Shown here: positions 8,140-17,484 of the stretch, piece after piece
Position numbering within the stretch: the first letter of the stretch is position 1
Layout of the letters: every line of letters starts with the position of its first letter
Assembly: GCA_947446925.1 (NCBI GenBank)
Contig: CANFHU010000001.1
Span: 62,001-126,000 of the forward strand
From: Flavobacteriia bacterium
Lineage (GTDB): Bacteria; Bacteroidota; Bacteroidia; Flavobacteriales_D; Crocinitomicaceae
Direction of reading: 5' to 3'
Length of the DNA: 64,000 nt
The notes under the pieces: generated by a model
Told to the model about the DNA's origin: nothing
The model's input: the letters and a program-made list of their open reading frames with translations, nothing else
The model's database searches: none
Program-made: the position numbers and the translations under genes

Positions 8140-10776
8140 CTACAACTGCCTAATCAACTCTTTTGCTTTGTCTAAGGTATATGCACCTTCAACGGATGCT
8201 CTATCAAATATCATGAAATAACGAAAATTATTACCTACCAATTCAGCCCATTTATTGCCTAAACGACATTTTGCAGCACTGTCTGAATTATCTCTGTCGT
8301 CGCCCTTTGTTTCTAAAAGTAAGATTTTTCCGCTTTTTGTTACTGCTATGAAATCTGGGTAATGATTGGATTTGTATCCGTTGATGGCAAACCCTTTTCC
8401 TCTGCCTAAATTACGATGCCAAAATGCAATGTTTGCTAAACTTGAAATATCTGTAACTACTGAGATTTCAAAATTATTCATTTCACCCTCTCTTTCATAT
8501 AAAGAATTACCAATTGAAGGACCTAATTTACCAGGAACAATAATTTCTGAAAATTTCCATTTAGGTTGAGTTGTAATACGTCCAATTGTAATGAAGTCTT
8601 TAAATTGATTTTCTGCATAAACATCCGCTAATGAACGAATTTTTGCTTTTATTTTTTCTGAATAGCTATATTTTCTTGTTAAGATGTCTTGTAATTGTTC
8701 TGCGCTTAAATTGTTTAATATTCTTTCAACATATAACCTAATTTCTTGGTCTGAAATGGGATACATATCACCCACTAACTTAACAATTTGGTGCGCTATA
8801 TCTTTTACTTGATTTTCTTTCGGTTTTGCTAATATGTATTCTGTAATTGGATCACGTACAACTTGGTCTTCTATCTTTGTAAAACGTGGAGTGTACTCAT
8901 TTGTTTTGATTTGCTCAATATCTACTTTGTATAAATCTGAATTAATTCTCTCAAAATCTATGTTTGAATCTGCTTTACTAAGTTTGAAATTTTTCAGTAA
9001 TGATTCTTGATTTAACAATACATTTTCTGAACCGAAAATATCATTCTTTTGAGTTTCTAAAATAAATTGCGGAAATTCAATTGATAAAGCAAGTTCTTTG
9101 TGTGAATCAATAATTTTATATCGTTTTACTTTCTCTCCCATTTCCTGGAATATATTCTCGTCTACTGGTTGCTTTTTCTGTTCTTCTATAATTTGCTCCA
9201 TTTCTTTCGTTTGCTCTTCTGCAATTGACTCTATTTCAGTTAAAATTGGAGTATCAATAACAATTGATTCTTCGATAACAGGATTAAATTGAATTCTTGA
9301 AGCAATTATATCATCAGTATTTGTTTCTTCCTTAGATTCAGGGAATAGGAAATTATCTAATGGTTGTTGAGCCACAACTTTCTTATCCTCTTCAGGCATT
9401 ATATCCTTCTGACGATAATCTTTATCGCTAAAACCTGATGCTTGAAGTCCTTTAACAATGTTTTGAAGTGTATCATTGAATTTAGCTGATGCCGTTAACA
9501 CGTATGAGATATTCAATAATGAAGCTTTGTGTTTTGTAACGTATGGTTGTCTTAAAACACGACCTAAGATTTGTTCCACATCAACTGCTGAGGATTTATC
9601 TGCTAAGGATGCTAATATATAGGCAAATGGGCAATCCCAACCTTCTTTTAGTGCGTTGATAGTGATAATGTAACGAACTTCACACGTTTTACTCATTAAA
9701 TCAATTCCTTTTATTTCATCTTTGTTTGCTGTTTTGATTTTGATTTGTACTTCTGGAATACCAATTGCAAGTAATTGTTCTTTTAATTTTTCAAAAGTGG
9801 TGTTATCATCCGAAGTTTTTGGTTGCGCTTGAAATAAAACAATTGGACGAATATATTTACCTCCACTTTTTTCTTCCTCAATTGCAAGTAATTCTAACTT
9901 ACGTTGTAAGTGTAAAGCACTATTAATAACTTCTGTTTTGTCGTGATGATTATAAACAATGACAGGCAGTTTAACCATATGTTCCTTTTTCAATTCTATT
10001 GCAGGAACAAGACTTACAATGTTACTGTTGTTTTTTGGGGTTGCAGTTAAATCCAACACAAAAGAAGGATTTAAATTATTCAGCATCTCAACACTCAAAT
10101 CACTTTCAGCATTGTGACTTTCATCCACTACTAAAACTGGATTTAAACTTCTGATTACATTGATTAATGCTGTATCATCAACATCCTCTAATAGGTGAGA
10201 TTTATCTTGGTATTCACCCGCAAATGAAGCCAACTGCCCATTTTCTTGATAAACCTTTCTATCGTCTTTATTTCTTGCTCTAAGGCTTGAAAAACTCATC
10301 ACTATAATGGAAAGTTGATCTTTAACTACACTTGGATTAAAATTAGAACCTTGTAACAAATCTTTCTTTTCGTACACCTCCACACGGTGGTTAAACAAAC
10401 TATTTAATTTTTGTCGGTAAGGATGGTCTGGATTACTTAAACTCGCCACCGTTTGGTCTAATAAATTACTCCAAGGTACTAACCAAATTACTGCTTTTGG
10501 TAAATCAGAGTGGTATGCATTAAAAATCGTGCTTAAAGCGTTGCAAGCTATAAACGTTTTTCCTCCTGCTGTTGGAACTTTCACACATACGTGCGGTGCT
10601 TTTTTAATCGTATTTTTATACGGTTGCATTCCTTCACCTGACAATGGATTATAGGGGCCAATTTTGTCTTCCCAATAGATATTAAACGATTCATCTATTC
10701 TTTTGTGAATCTGCAAGTATTCTAAAAAACGTTCTAAATCCTTGATTACTTTATGTTGGTAGCTTTTTAATTCCAT
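8140..10776 (-). CDS. res: Type III restriction enzyme, Res subunit (helicase-nuclease)
   Basis: An 878-residue superfamily 2 helicase fused to a nuclease. Walker A is VPTAGGKTF at about residue 67, the Walker B/DEAH-type box is VVDESHNAE, motif III-like is DLTATPKN, and motif VI is QILGRVLRQPY. Near the C-terminus YPDFIAV followed by LLLETKGDD forms a PD-(D/E)XK endonuclease site. It acts with the Mod methyltransferase encoded immediately upstream (1 bp gap). Length and domain order are normal for type III Res. The long region rich in Glu and Lys around residues 480-560 is a linker. No frameshift is visible. Confidence 0.93.
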   Translation of the reverse strand: MELKSYQHKVIKDLERFLEYLQIHKRIDESFNIYWEDKIGPYNPLSGEGMQPYKNTIKKAPHVCVKVPTAGGKTFIACNALSTIFNAYHSDLPKAVIWLVPWSNLLDQTVASLSNPDHPYRQKLNSLFNHRVEVYEKKDLLQGSNFNPSVVKDQLSIIVMSFSSLRARNKDDRKVYQENGQLASFAGEYQDKSHLLEDVDDTALINVIRSLNPVLVVDESHNAESDLSVEMLNNLNPSFVLDLTATPKNNSNIVSLVPAIELKKEHMVKLPVIVYNHHDKTEVINSALHLQRKLELLAIEEEKSGGKYIRPIVLFQAQPKTSDDNTTFEKLKEQLLAIGIPEVQIKIKTANKDEIKGIDLMSKTCEVRYIITINALKEGWDCPFAYILASLADKSSAVDVEQILGRVLRQPYVTKHKASLLNISYVLTASAKFNDTLQNIVKGLQASGFSDKDYRQKDIMPEEDKKVVAQQPLDNFLFPESKEETNTDDIIASRIQFNPVIEESIVIDTPILTEIESIAEEQTKEMEQIIEEQKKQPVDENIFQEMGEKVKRYKIIDSHKELALSIEFPQFILETQKNDIFGSENVLLNQESLLKNFKLSKADSNIDFERINSDLYKVDIEQIKTNEYTPRFTKIEDQVVRDPITEYILAKPKENQVKDIAHQIVKLVGDMYPISDQEIRLYVERILNNLSAEQLQDILTRKYSYSEKIKAKIRSLADVYAENQFKDFITIGRITTQPKWKFSEIIVPGKLGPSIGNSLYEREGEMNNFEISVVTDISSLANIAFWHRNLGRGKGFAINGYKSNHYPDFIAVTKSGKILLLETKGDDRDNSDSAAKCRLGNKWAELVGNNFRYFMIFDRASVEGAYTLDKAKELIRQL

Positions 10777-10777
10777 A

Positions 10778-12361
10778 TTAGAAACGAGTTACATCGCGGG
10801 GGATTTTTTTGAAAATGATATTATTTGTCATCATAAATTCTTTGGATAACAAACAATTATCTGCATAAATCACATACTGTTGACTTTTAGTTTTTATTTC
10901 GGAAAGCAAATCATAATCTAAGGTTGTTTCAGCAGATTTATCATAAATAAAATAGTAGGAAGTTTCTTCCTTTTTACCTAAAAAATAATCTGAATCATCA
11001 TTTGTAGGTTTTATATAAGGACTTCTTGTTTCGCTGTACCAAATGTATTCGCTAATTTTTTCTAAATTAATTTCTTCGTTAAGGTATTCGCTATTATCAC
11101 CTACAAAAATTGGTTGACCTAATTCGTAGAAATCAAAACTACCATTTGTTCCTTCAACTTTTTTTGTTCCAGAACCATAACCTTTTATTACTCTTTTGAC
11201 TCTTTCTGCGGTTACTGTTTCCGCATAATCTTCCATTTCGATACAAATGAATTTACGATTGCCCCCGTCCTTATTTGAATTCATAACAGCATGAGCAGTA
11301 GTTCCAGAGCCTGAGAATGAATCTAAAATTATTGATTCTTTATTTGTACAAATATTTATTACTCTTTCGATAAGTTGATATGGTTTTGGAGTGTCAAACG
11401 GTAAATCTTGGTCGAAAATTTCTTTTAGTGTTTTATTTGCGTCTCTTGTTGTGCCAACATCTTGACCAAACCAAATTGTTTCAGGAGCACGACCTTCTAA
11501 TGTATCTAAGTAAATCTTTCGAATAATATTTGTTTCAGTTTTATTAAAAATAATTTCACCAGTTTTTATTTTTTCATCTATAGTTGATTTACTCCAGCGC
11601 CAACCATTTTTTGGGGGTGGGATTATTTTACCTGAAGGTGTTTGAATATCATAAATTAGATTTGGACGATATAATGCATTTCTTACATCACCTGTTCTCC
11701 ATAAACCTCTTGGATCATTATCAGGATTTGAATATGCTTTATTGTGTTCATCGGTTCTCTCTAAATTACCTATACTAAATGTGGAAGATTTTGAGAAAAT
11801 TAATGTATGATTATGATGAACTGAAAACTTACCAAGATAACCTTTTGGTTGAATACTATGCTGCCAAATTACATTTGCTACAAAATTATTAATACCGAAA
11901 ATTTCATCGCAAATTAGTTTTAGATTAGCTTGTTCATTATCATCGCAATAAATAAATATAGCTCCATTTTTCGATAGCAATTGATGAAGCAATTTTAATC
12001 TTGGATACATCATACACAACCACTTATCGTGACGGCTTAAATCCTCCCCATCTTTACCAACAACTTCCCCTAACCATTTTTTTATTTTTGGATGGTTTAC
12101 ATTGTCGTTATATACCCAATGTTCATTACCTGTATTATAAGGAGGGTCTATACAGATACAATCTACTTTTCCTTCGTATTGAGGAAGTAACGCTTTTAAA
12201 GCTTCAAGATTATCGCCATGTATGATTAAATTACCAGAATTGGTTGGATCATTGGATTGAATACCGTTGTCAAAACCGTATTTATGTTCTAACACTTTAA
12301 ATGGAACATCTCTATGATGATTAATGACTTTCTCTTTTCCTATCCAATGTAATGTCGGCAT
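10778..12361 (-). CDS. mod: Type III restriction-modification DNA methyltransferase (Mod)
   Basis: A beta-class adenine-N6 methyltransferase. The catalytic DPPY motif is at about residue 72 (CICIDPPYNTG) and the SAM-binding FSGSGTTAH motif is downstream at about 350, with the variable target-recognition region between. I chose the Met at 12361 (MPTLHWIGKEK, 527 residues) because family members start there; an in-frame ATG at 12385 adds eight basic residues. Mod sets the recognition sequence for the pair. No simple repeat tract suggesting phase variation was seen in the gene. Confidence 0.9.
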   Translation of the reverse strand: MPTLHWIGKEKVINHHRDVPFKVLEHKYGFDNGIQSNDPTNSGNLIIHGDNLEALKALLPQYEGKVDCICIDPPYNTGNEHWVYNDNVNHPKIKKWLGEVVGKDGEDLSRHDKWLCMMYPRLKLLHQLLSKNGAIFIYCDDNEQANLKLICDEIFGINNFVANVIWQHSIQPKGYLGKFSVHHNHTLIFSKSSTFSIGNLERTDEHNKAYSNPDNDPRGLWRTGDVRNALYRPNLIYDIQTPSGKIIPPPKNGWRWSKSTIDEKIKTGEIIFNKTETNIIRKIYLDTLEGRAPETIWFGQDVGTTRDANKTLKEIFDQDLPFDTPKPYQLIERVINICTNKESIILDSFSGSGTTAHAVMNSNKDGGNRKFICIEMEDYAETVTAERVKRVIKGYGSGTKKVEGTNGSFDFYELGQPIFVGDNSEYLNEEINLEKISEYIWYSETRSPYIKPTNDDSDYFLGKKEETSYYFIYDKSAETTLDYDLLSEIKTKSQQYVIYADNCLLSKEFMMTNNIIFKKIPRDVTRF

Positions 12362-12396
12362 CCTACTTCGTTTTCGTTTTTGCAAACAAAAATAAC

Positions 12397-12422
12397 ATAA
12401 TCAGTTGTAAACAACCGATTAT
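12397..12422. promoter_or_regulatory. Dyad between mod and the divergent XRE regulator
   Basis: Arms ATAATCAGTTGT and ACAACCGATTAT separated by AA, complementary at 11 of 12 positions. It sits in the 104-bp gap between the mod start and the XRE gene start, where a shared operator is expected. Confidence 0.5.
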
Positions 12423-12465
12423 TATCAATCATAATATTTCAATCAGTTGCTTATAATTTTCCGTT

Positions 12466-12720
12466 ATGGAAAACAAAGGAAATACAAGGGTTAGAAAATC
12501 AGAAATACCATCAGAAGTAGTTGATTTTGGCATTCGTATTTCTGAAATAATAAAAGAAAAAGGTTTAAAATTAAGACACGTTGCTCACGATTCAGACCTA
12601 GACGTTGAGAATCTTCGCAAATACATTAAAGGAAAACAAGAAATGAAAATAAGCACGATGTTAAAAATCGCTCGTGCTTTGGAAGTTGAAATTGGGGAAT
12701 TGTTTGAGGGGATAAGATAA
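12466..12720 (+). CDS. XRE-family transcriptional regulator, possible R-M controller
   Basis: An 84-residue helix-turn-helix protein (IIKEKGLKLRHVAHDSDLDV, then ENLRKYIKGKQEMKISTML). It is divergently transcribed from mod with a dyad in the shared intergenic region. Small HTH controller proteins often regulate restriction-modification expression, so a controller role is plausible but inferred from context only. Confidence 0.8.
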   Translation: MENKGNTRVRKSEIPSEVVDFGIRISEIIKEKGLKLRHVAHDSDLDVENLRKYIKGKQEMKISTMLKIARALEVEIGELFEGIR

Positions 12721-12860
12721 ATAAAGAACGAAGAACATAAAAACAACACCCCTGTTTTTATAGGGTTTTTTACGCTAAGTTGAGGGAAATTGAATTTTCT
12801 ATTAGTATAATAAAAGAAATATTTCTTAAATTAAGGATAATTATTTAAGAAACATTAAAA

Positions 12861-13733
12861 ATGGGAAGGACTGCTACTACCACTATCGAACAGATTGATT
12901 TGTTAAAAAATCGTGGGATGATACTAGATATGGAAGTGGAGAAAGTAAAAGAAATTTTACATGACATCGGCTACTATCGATTGGGATTTTACTGGCATCC
13001 TTTTGAAAAAGATAAAAATCATAATTTTATTGAGGGTACAAAATTTTCAAGTATTGTTGACTTATATTATTTAGACGTTGACTTAAGATATCTACTTATT
13101 AGAGCATTAAATCGAATTGAAATCAACTTTAGAACTAATGTTGTTTACTATGTTTCTAATACATATAAGCATTCACCAACATGGTTTATTGATTCTTCAG
13201 TTGTTGAACAAGACTTCATTAATAACATTGGCTCGCAGTACAATGAAAAGTTTAAAAAACAAAATAAAGTAATTCAATCTCATCATAATAAATACATCAA
13301 TGATAAATTTGCTCCAGCATGGAAAACACTTGAATTTTTTACATTCGGCTCTATGCTGAAATTATACTCCTCATTAAAAAGTGAAGATTTACAAAACAAA
13401 ATAAGCTTGAAATATGGCGTAAAAAATATAGATAAATTCAAAAATCTTATTAATACTATCGTTTATGTAAGAAATGCTTGTGCGCATGGAGGAGTAATTT
13501 TCGATTTAAAAACTCCAAAAGGTATTTCACAGCTACCTCATTTTAAATTTAACAACGGAAATAGACATAGTTTAGATACCACAATTCGTGTAATCTCTTT
13601 TTTTCTAAATCAAATTTCCAATAATCGAAAAAATGAATTAGATAAAGAAATTGAATTACTCTTTAATTCTCATAGGGAAAATAATGAAATTAAAACGATT
13701 ATAGAAGAAAAAATTGGTTACTCCTATATATAA
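12861..13733 (+). CDS. Abi_2 family abortive-infection protein (AbiD/F-like)
   Basis: A 290-residue protein with Abi_2 hallmarks: an N-terminal segment IGYYRLGFYWHPF at about residue 36, LYYLDVDLRYLLIRALNRIE near 72, and a C-terminal RX4H motif in VYVRNACAHGG near residue 205. The RX4H motif is shared with HEPN RNases, so RNA cleavage on phage infection is a reasonable guess. It lies next to the type III system and is transcribed away from it. The start ATG at 12861 follows an AT-rich gap with no clear operator. Confidence 0.87.
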   Translation: MGRTATTTIEQIDLLKNRGMILDMEVEKVKEILHDIGYYRLGFYWHPFEKDKNHNFIEGTKFSSIVDLYYLDVDLRYLLIRALNRIEINFRTNVVYYVSNTYKHSPTWFIDSSVVEQDFINNIGSQYNEKFKKQNKVIQSHHNKYINDKFAPAWKTLEFFTFGSMLKLYSSLKSEDLQNKISLKYGVKNIDKFKNLINTIVYVRNACAHGGVIFDLKTPKGISQLPHFKFNNGNRHSLDTTIRVISFFLNQISNNRKNELDKEIELLFNSHRENNEIKTIIEEKIGYSYI

Positions 13734-13836
13734 TTTATATATACTCTTTTTTTTATCAATCTTGTGTTGTACATTTGTTAATACAAAGTGCCCCAATGAA
13801 CAAGCATTATTGCTGCACTCTAAAATAAGAATTCAT

Positions 13837-13863
13837 AAGCCTTGACTAGCTCAAGGCTTTTTT
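13837..13863 (+). terminator. Intrinsic terminator downstream of the Abi gene
   Basis: Hairpin AAGCCTTGA / TCAAGGCTT with a 5-base loop followed by a T run. It overlaps the stop of the truncated RhuM gene on the other strand. The gap 13734-13836 also holds a TACATTTG box (13774-13781) that could start a short RNA ending here. Confidence 0.7.
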
Positions 13864-14361
13864 ATTTCTAATAACCCCTTTAAATATCTGATACACCTGC
13901 CTGTACATTACTTTTTCACTGGAACGAATTTCACGGATTCTATCCAATAACTCTTTCCAAAATACACCACCTCCGAGATTTTTTAGACGTTCATCGTCCA
14001 TTGTAAATCCTTTTACAATGTATTCTTTCAGTCGTTGGGTTGCCCATTGACGAAAACGAGTGCCTTGAATAGATTTCACTCGATAACCAACAGAAATGAT
14101 TACATCGAGGTTGTAGTATTCTATCTCTCTTTCTACCTCACGATTTCCTTCCATTCGAACTTGTCGGAAATTCCGACGAGTTGAATTTTGTTCTAATTCT
14201 TCTTCTTTATATATGTTAGAAATATGTTCTGTAATAGTGCTTCTGCCTTTGCCAAAAAGTTGAGCCATTTGCTCTTGCGTAAGCCATACGGTTTCATTCT
14301 CTAGTTTAACATCTACTTTCGTTAAACCATCCTCAGTTGTATACAATATAATTTCACTCAT
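13846..14361 (-). pseudogene. Truncated RhuM-family gene
   Basis: The first 150 or so residues match the RhuM/virulence-protein family: ENETVWLTQEQMAQLFGKGR, then IEYYNLDVIISVGYRVKS and GTRFRQWATQRL. Full-length members have about 330 residues; this one stops at 171, just after KVMYRQVYQIF, and its last codons run into a terminator hairpin. The 3' half has been lost. The family is linked to KilA-N/ORF6N-like DNA-binding proteins on mobile DNA; function unknown. A 25-bp palindrome at 14158-14182 lies within the coding region. Confidence 0.75.
14158..14182. repeat. Palindrome inside the truncated RhuM gene
   Basis: Ten-base arms AACTTGTCGG and CCGACGAGTT (one G-T wobble) around a 5-base centre. 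It encodes STRRNFRQVR at residues 60-69. A second RhuM-type gene has a palindrome of the same layout at the same codon position (37122-37146) but with a different stem. Confidence 0.85.
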
Positions 14362-14507
14362 AGCTCAATAAAATCAGTAAAACTCACTTATTCAACAAAA
14401 AAGGTAACTAGTATTCCTAAATTTTCCAAAAAATCCAACGATAAAAAATACTAAACATTCTAAGATAAAAAGTAATTTTATCAGTATTTACAGGGGTTTC
14501 AGCGCTC

Positions 14508-15890
14508 CTATTTACCGATGCAAAACTTACTAAAGATATTACCCAACAAGTCATCTGTACTTATATCTCCCGTAATATTCCCCAAGTGGTACATCCCTTG
14601 ACGAATGTCCATCGCGATAAAATCACCTGTCGTTCCGTTTTCTAATCCTTCGGAAGCCGCTTGAAGCGCCGTGGCAGTTTTTTGTAACTCCTCCACGTGA
14701 CGCGCATTGGTTACAATCACCTCTTGTTGGATATCCACACCTTTGGTAATTTTCTCCACCATCCACGTCGATAATTCGGAAATTCCTGCGCCTGTTAAAG
14801 CAGATAAGGACAAGAATGGAACATTTTCAGTTAAGGCAACTTTTTGTACATCCGTTTTATTGAGAACTAACAATACATGTTTGTCGGGATTGATTGCTTG
14901 AATTTCGCTAGCCCAATGAGCGACTTCTTGAACATCGCTGCGGGTTGCATCTGCTAAGACCAACACCAATTGGGCTTGTTGTATTTTTTGTTTGGAACGT
15001 TCAATACCAATCGCTTCTATCTTATCACTGTCTGAATCACTTAAACCTTCACGAATTCCTGCGGTATCGATCAAACGGAATAGAATTCCATCAATGTTTA
15101 AGGTTTCTTCGATCACGTCACGTGTTGTACCGGCGATATCACTCACGATGGCACGTTCTTCGCCCAATAATTGGTTCAACAAGGTACTTTTCCCTGTATT
15201 TGGTGCGCCGACAATGGCCACTGGAACGCCATTCTTTAAGGCATTCCCTAAATCAAACGAGCGAATTAATTTTTGGATATACGTCAACACCTCTTTTACC
15301 AAGGCTTTTAATTCTGTACGATCTGCAAATTCGACGTCTTCTTCCGCGAAATCCAACTCCAACTCTACCAAACTCGCAAAGTGGATTAACTTCTCGCGTA
15401 AATCGCGCAATTCATTCGAAAACGAACCGCGTAATTGGTTCATCGCGACTTGGTGTGCACGCTTGCTTTGGGACGAAATCAAATCTGCCACCGCTTCTGC
15501 TTGCGACAAATCCATTTTTCCGTTCATAAACGCACGCATGGTAAATTCACCCGGCTGCGCTGTACGACATCCCTTTGCTATGAGTAATTGTAAAATTTGT
15601 TGTTGAATATAGGTCGAACCGTGACACGCAATTTCAACGGTTGGTTCTCCGGTAAAACTCTTCCCGCCATGCAATACAGTCAACAATACCTCATCGATAA
15701 TCTCTTCTCCATTGCGAATGCGACCAAAATGTGCAGTATGTGTTGCAACAACACTTAAATCCTTCGAAAAAATTGCCGAAACAATCGCCAATGCTTTTTC
15801 GCCAGAAACTCGAATGACAGCAATTGCCCCCATGCCGTTTGCCGTTGAAAGGGCACAAATTGTATCGTTGTTATGACCGAAATGGTTCAT
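14508..15890 (-). CDS. mnmE: tRNA uridine-5-carboxymethylaminomethyl GTPase MnmE
   Basis: A 460-residue protein of normal length. It has the N-terminal tetrahydrofolate-binding domain (NDTICALSTANGMGAIAVIR), the inserted G domain (P-loop VGAPNTGKSTLLN near residue 227, LIDTAGIR, and NKTD) and the invariant C-terminal CIGK. With MnmG it modifies the wobble uridine of several tRNAs. Its ATG overlaps the stop of der by one base (TAATG), so the two are co-translated. Confidence 0.97.
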   Translation of the reverse strand: MNHFGHNNDTICALSTANGMGAIAVIRVSGEKALAIVSAIFSKDLSVVATHTAHFGRIRNGEEIIDEVLLTVLHGGKSFTGEPTVEIACHGSTYIQQQILQLLIAKGCRTAQPGEFTMRAFMNGKMDLSQAEAVADLISSQSKRAHQVAMNQLRGSFSNELRDLREKLIHFASLVELELDFAEEDVEFADRTELKALVKEVLTYIQKLIRSFDLGNALKNGVPVAIVGAPNTGKSTLLNQLLGEERAIVSDIAGTTRDVIEETLNIDGILFRLIDTAGIREGLSDSDSDKIEAIGIERSKQKIQQAQLVLVLADATRSDVQEVAHWASEIQAINPDKHVLLVLNKTDVQKVALTENVPFLSLSALTGAGISELSTWMVEKITKGVDIQQEVIVTNARHVEELQKTATALQAASEGLENGTTGDFIAMDIRQGMYHLGNITGDISTDDLLGNIFSKFCIGK

Positions 15891-17197
15891 TATTTTTTTC
15901 TAAAGAATATACGAATTGGAATCCCAGAAAAGTTAAAGTTTTCACGAATTTTATTCTCCAAGAAACGCTTGTAACTCTCCGCAACGTATTGTGGTAAATT
16001 ACAGAAAAATGCAAATGCTGGCGCATGTGTTGGTAATTGCGTCACATACTTAATTTGCACGTATTTACTTTTTACAGATGGCGGTGGAGTTGCATCAATG
16101 ATTGGCAATAACAAGTCATTCAAGTCCGAAGTAGAAACTTTCTTAATACGGTTGGAATAAACTTCCATCGCTGTTTCCAATGCTTTATGTATACGTTGTT
16201 TGGTTACCGTAGAAGTAAAAATAATTGGAACATCGTTGTATGGTGCCAACTCTTCGCGTAATTTCTCTTCGTATTGTATCATGGTCATGTGATCCTTCTC
16301 TACTAAATCCCATTTATTTACCAATACCACTACTCCTTTATGATTTTTTTCAATCATATAGTAGATCACCAAATCTTGTTTTTGCAATCCTTCCGTAGCG
16401 TCAATCATCAAGACACATACATCTGAATTTTCAATCGTTCTCACCGAACGAAGGGTCGAATAGTATTCAATGTCTTCCGTAACTTTCGCTTTTTTACGAA
16501 TTCCTGCGGTATCCACCAAGATAAAGTCGAATCCAAAGGCTTTATAACGCGTATTAATCGCGTCACGCGTTGTTCCAGAGATATCGGTTACAATATTTCG
16601 TTCTTGACCTGTAATCGCGTTTACAAACGAGGATTTGCCCACATTTGGTTTTCCAACAATAGCAATACGAGGTGTTTCCGTATCGTCAACAAATGGTGCA
16701 TTTTTATCAAAACATTTTACAAGATCATCTAATAATTCACCTGTTCCACTACCATTGGCAGCAGAAAGATCATATACTTCTCCTAATCCCAAAGACCAGA
16801 ATTCAGCCGACATTCCAAAACGTAAAGCACTATCTACTTTATTCGCAACGATAAACACTTTCTTTTTAGACTTACGAAGCATCGCCGCAACTGTCTCGTC
16901 TAAATCTACAATTCCAGTTGTAACGTCCAACACAAACAAAATCACGTTTGCTTCTTCAATCGCTAATTTTACTTGTTTACGGATTTCCCCTTCGAAAATA
17001 TCTTCCGAACCATGTACATATCCTCCTGTATCGATTACCGAGAAAGGTACGCCATTCCATTCACCACGTCCGTAAATACGGTCACGTGTTACCCCACTCA
17101 CCTCTTTCACGATCGCGTTTTGCGATTCCGTTAATCGATTGAAAATTGTAGATTTTCCTACGTTTGGTCTACCTACGATTGCTATTATATTGCTCAT
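15890..17197 (-). CDS. der: Ribosome biogenesis GTPase Der (EngA)
   Basis: A 435-residue protein with two tandem G domains (P-loops [12 protein letters not shown] near the N-terminus and [12 protein letters not shown] near residue 182; [11 protein letters not shown] switch in the second) and a C-terminal KH-like domain ending in [11 protein letters not shown]. It acts in maturation of the 50S subunit. I chose the ATG at 17197 ([12 protein letters not shown]), as in other Der proteins; the longer open frame to 17257 runs into a large palindrome. It forms an operon with mnmE. Confidence 0.96.
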   Translation of the reverse strand: MSNIIAIVGRPNVGKSTIFNRLTESQNAIVKEVSGVTRDRIYGRGEWNGVPFSVIDTGGYVHGSEDIFEGEIRKQVKLAIEEANVILFVLDVTTGIVDLDETVAAMLRKSKKKVFIVANKVDSALRFGMSAEFWSLGLGEVYDLSAANGSGTGELLDDLVKCFDKNAPFVDDTETPRIAIVGKPNVGKSSFVNAITGQERNIVTDISGTTRDAINTRYKAFGFDFILVDTAGIRKKAKVTEDIEYYSTLRSVRTIENSDVCVLMIDATEGLQKQDLVIYYMIEKNHKGVVVLVNKWDLVEKDHMTMIQYEEKLREELAPYNDVPIIFTSTVTKQRIHKALETAMEVYSNRIKKVSTSDLNDLLLPIIDATPPPSVKSKYVQIKYVTQLPTHAPAFAFFCNLPQYVAESYKRFLENKIRENFNFSGIPIRIFFRKK

Positions 17198-17209
17198 TAT
17201 CTTTATTTG

Positions 17210-17332
17210 TTGAAGGGAAAATAAATTGCTTTTTCTTCGTTCAACTTCAAAATTCACTTTATCATTTACTCTAGTAAACTCAAAAGTAAATTTTTTGTTT
17301 GCCTCAAAAAACCTAATTTATTTTCCCTTCAA
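17210..17332. repeat. Large imperfect palindrome upstream of der
   Basis: The outer 17-bp arms are perfect (TTGAAGGGAAAATAAAT at 17210-17226 and its complement at 17316-17332). The centre holds TTTACT-CT-AGTAAA at 17265-17278 and much of the interior pairs with mismatches. It looks like a hairpin-forming miniature element occupying the whole leader of der. Confidence 0.7.
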
Positions 17333-17380
17333 ACTTTTTAATTACTATTTATATTTTCCTCTCGCCTCACAACGTCTCTC

Positions 17381-17484
17381 GGTTCCTGAGCCTGCCGAAG
17401 GATCGTCACTTCGTCACTTGGTTCCTGAGCTGCTCCATTGAGCCTGCCGAAGGTCGTCACTCATCACTTCGTCACTCGTCACTC
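17381..17484. repeat. Bacteroidota-type intergenic repeat cluster
   Basis: Two copies of a unit beginning GGTTCCTGAG and containing GAGCCTGCCGAAGG, each followed by tracts rich in CGTCACT. Similar GCCTGCCGAAGG repeats are common between genes in this phylum. It lies directly after the era stop codon. Confidence 0.75.

Noticed and set aside
12727-12775. Terminator after the XRE gene
   Set aside because: The CCC/GGG stem is only 4 bp with a long loop, too weak to call.
14945-15606. Long open frames on the plus strand across mnmE
   Set aside because: They are antisense shadows of mnmE, with low-complexity Ser/Arg/Leu-rich translations and no domain.
17381-17484. Repeat cluster as an integron or attachment site
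   Set aside because: No integrase and no tRNA overlap; the units match common Bacteroidota intergenic repeats.
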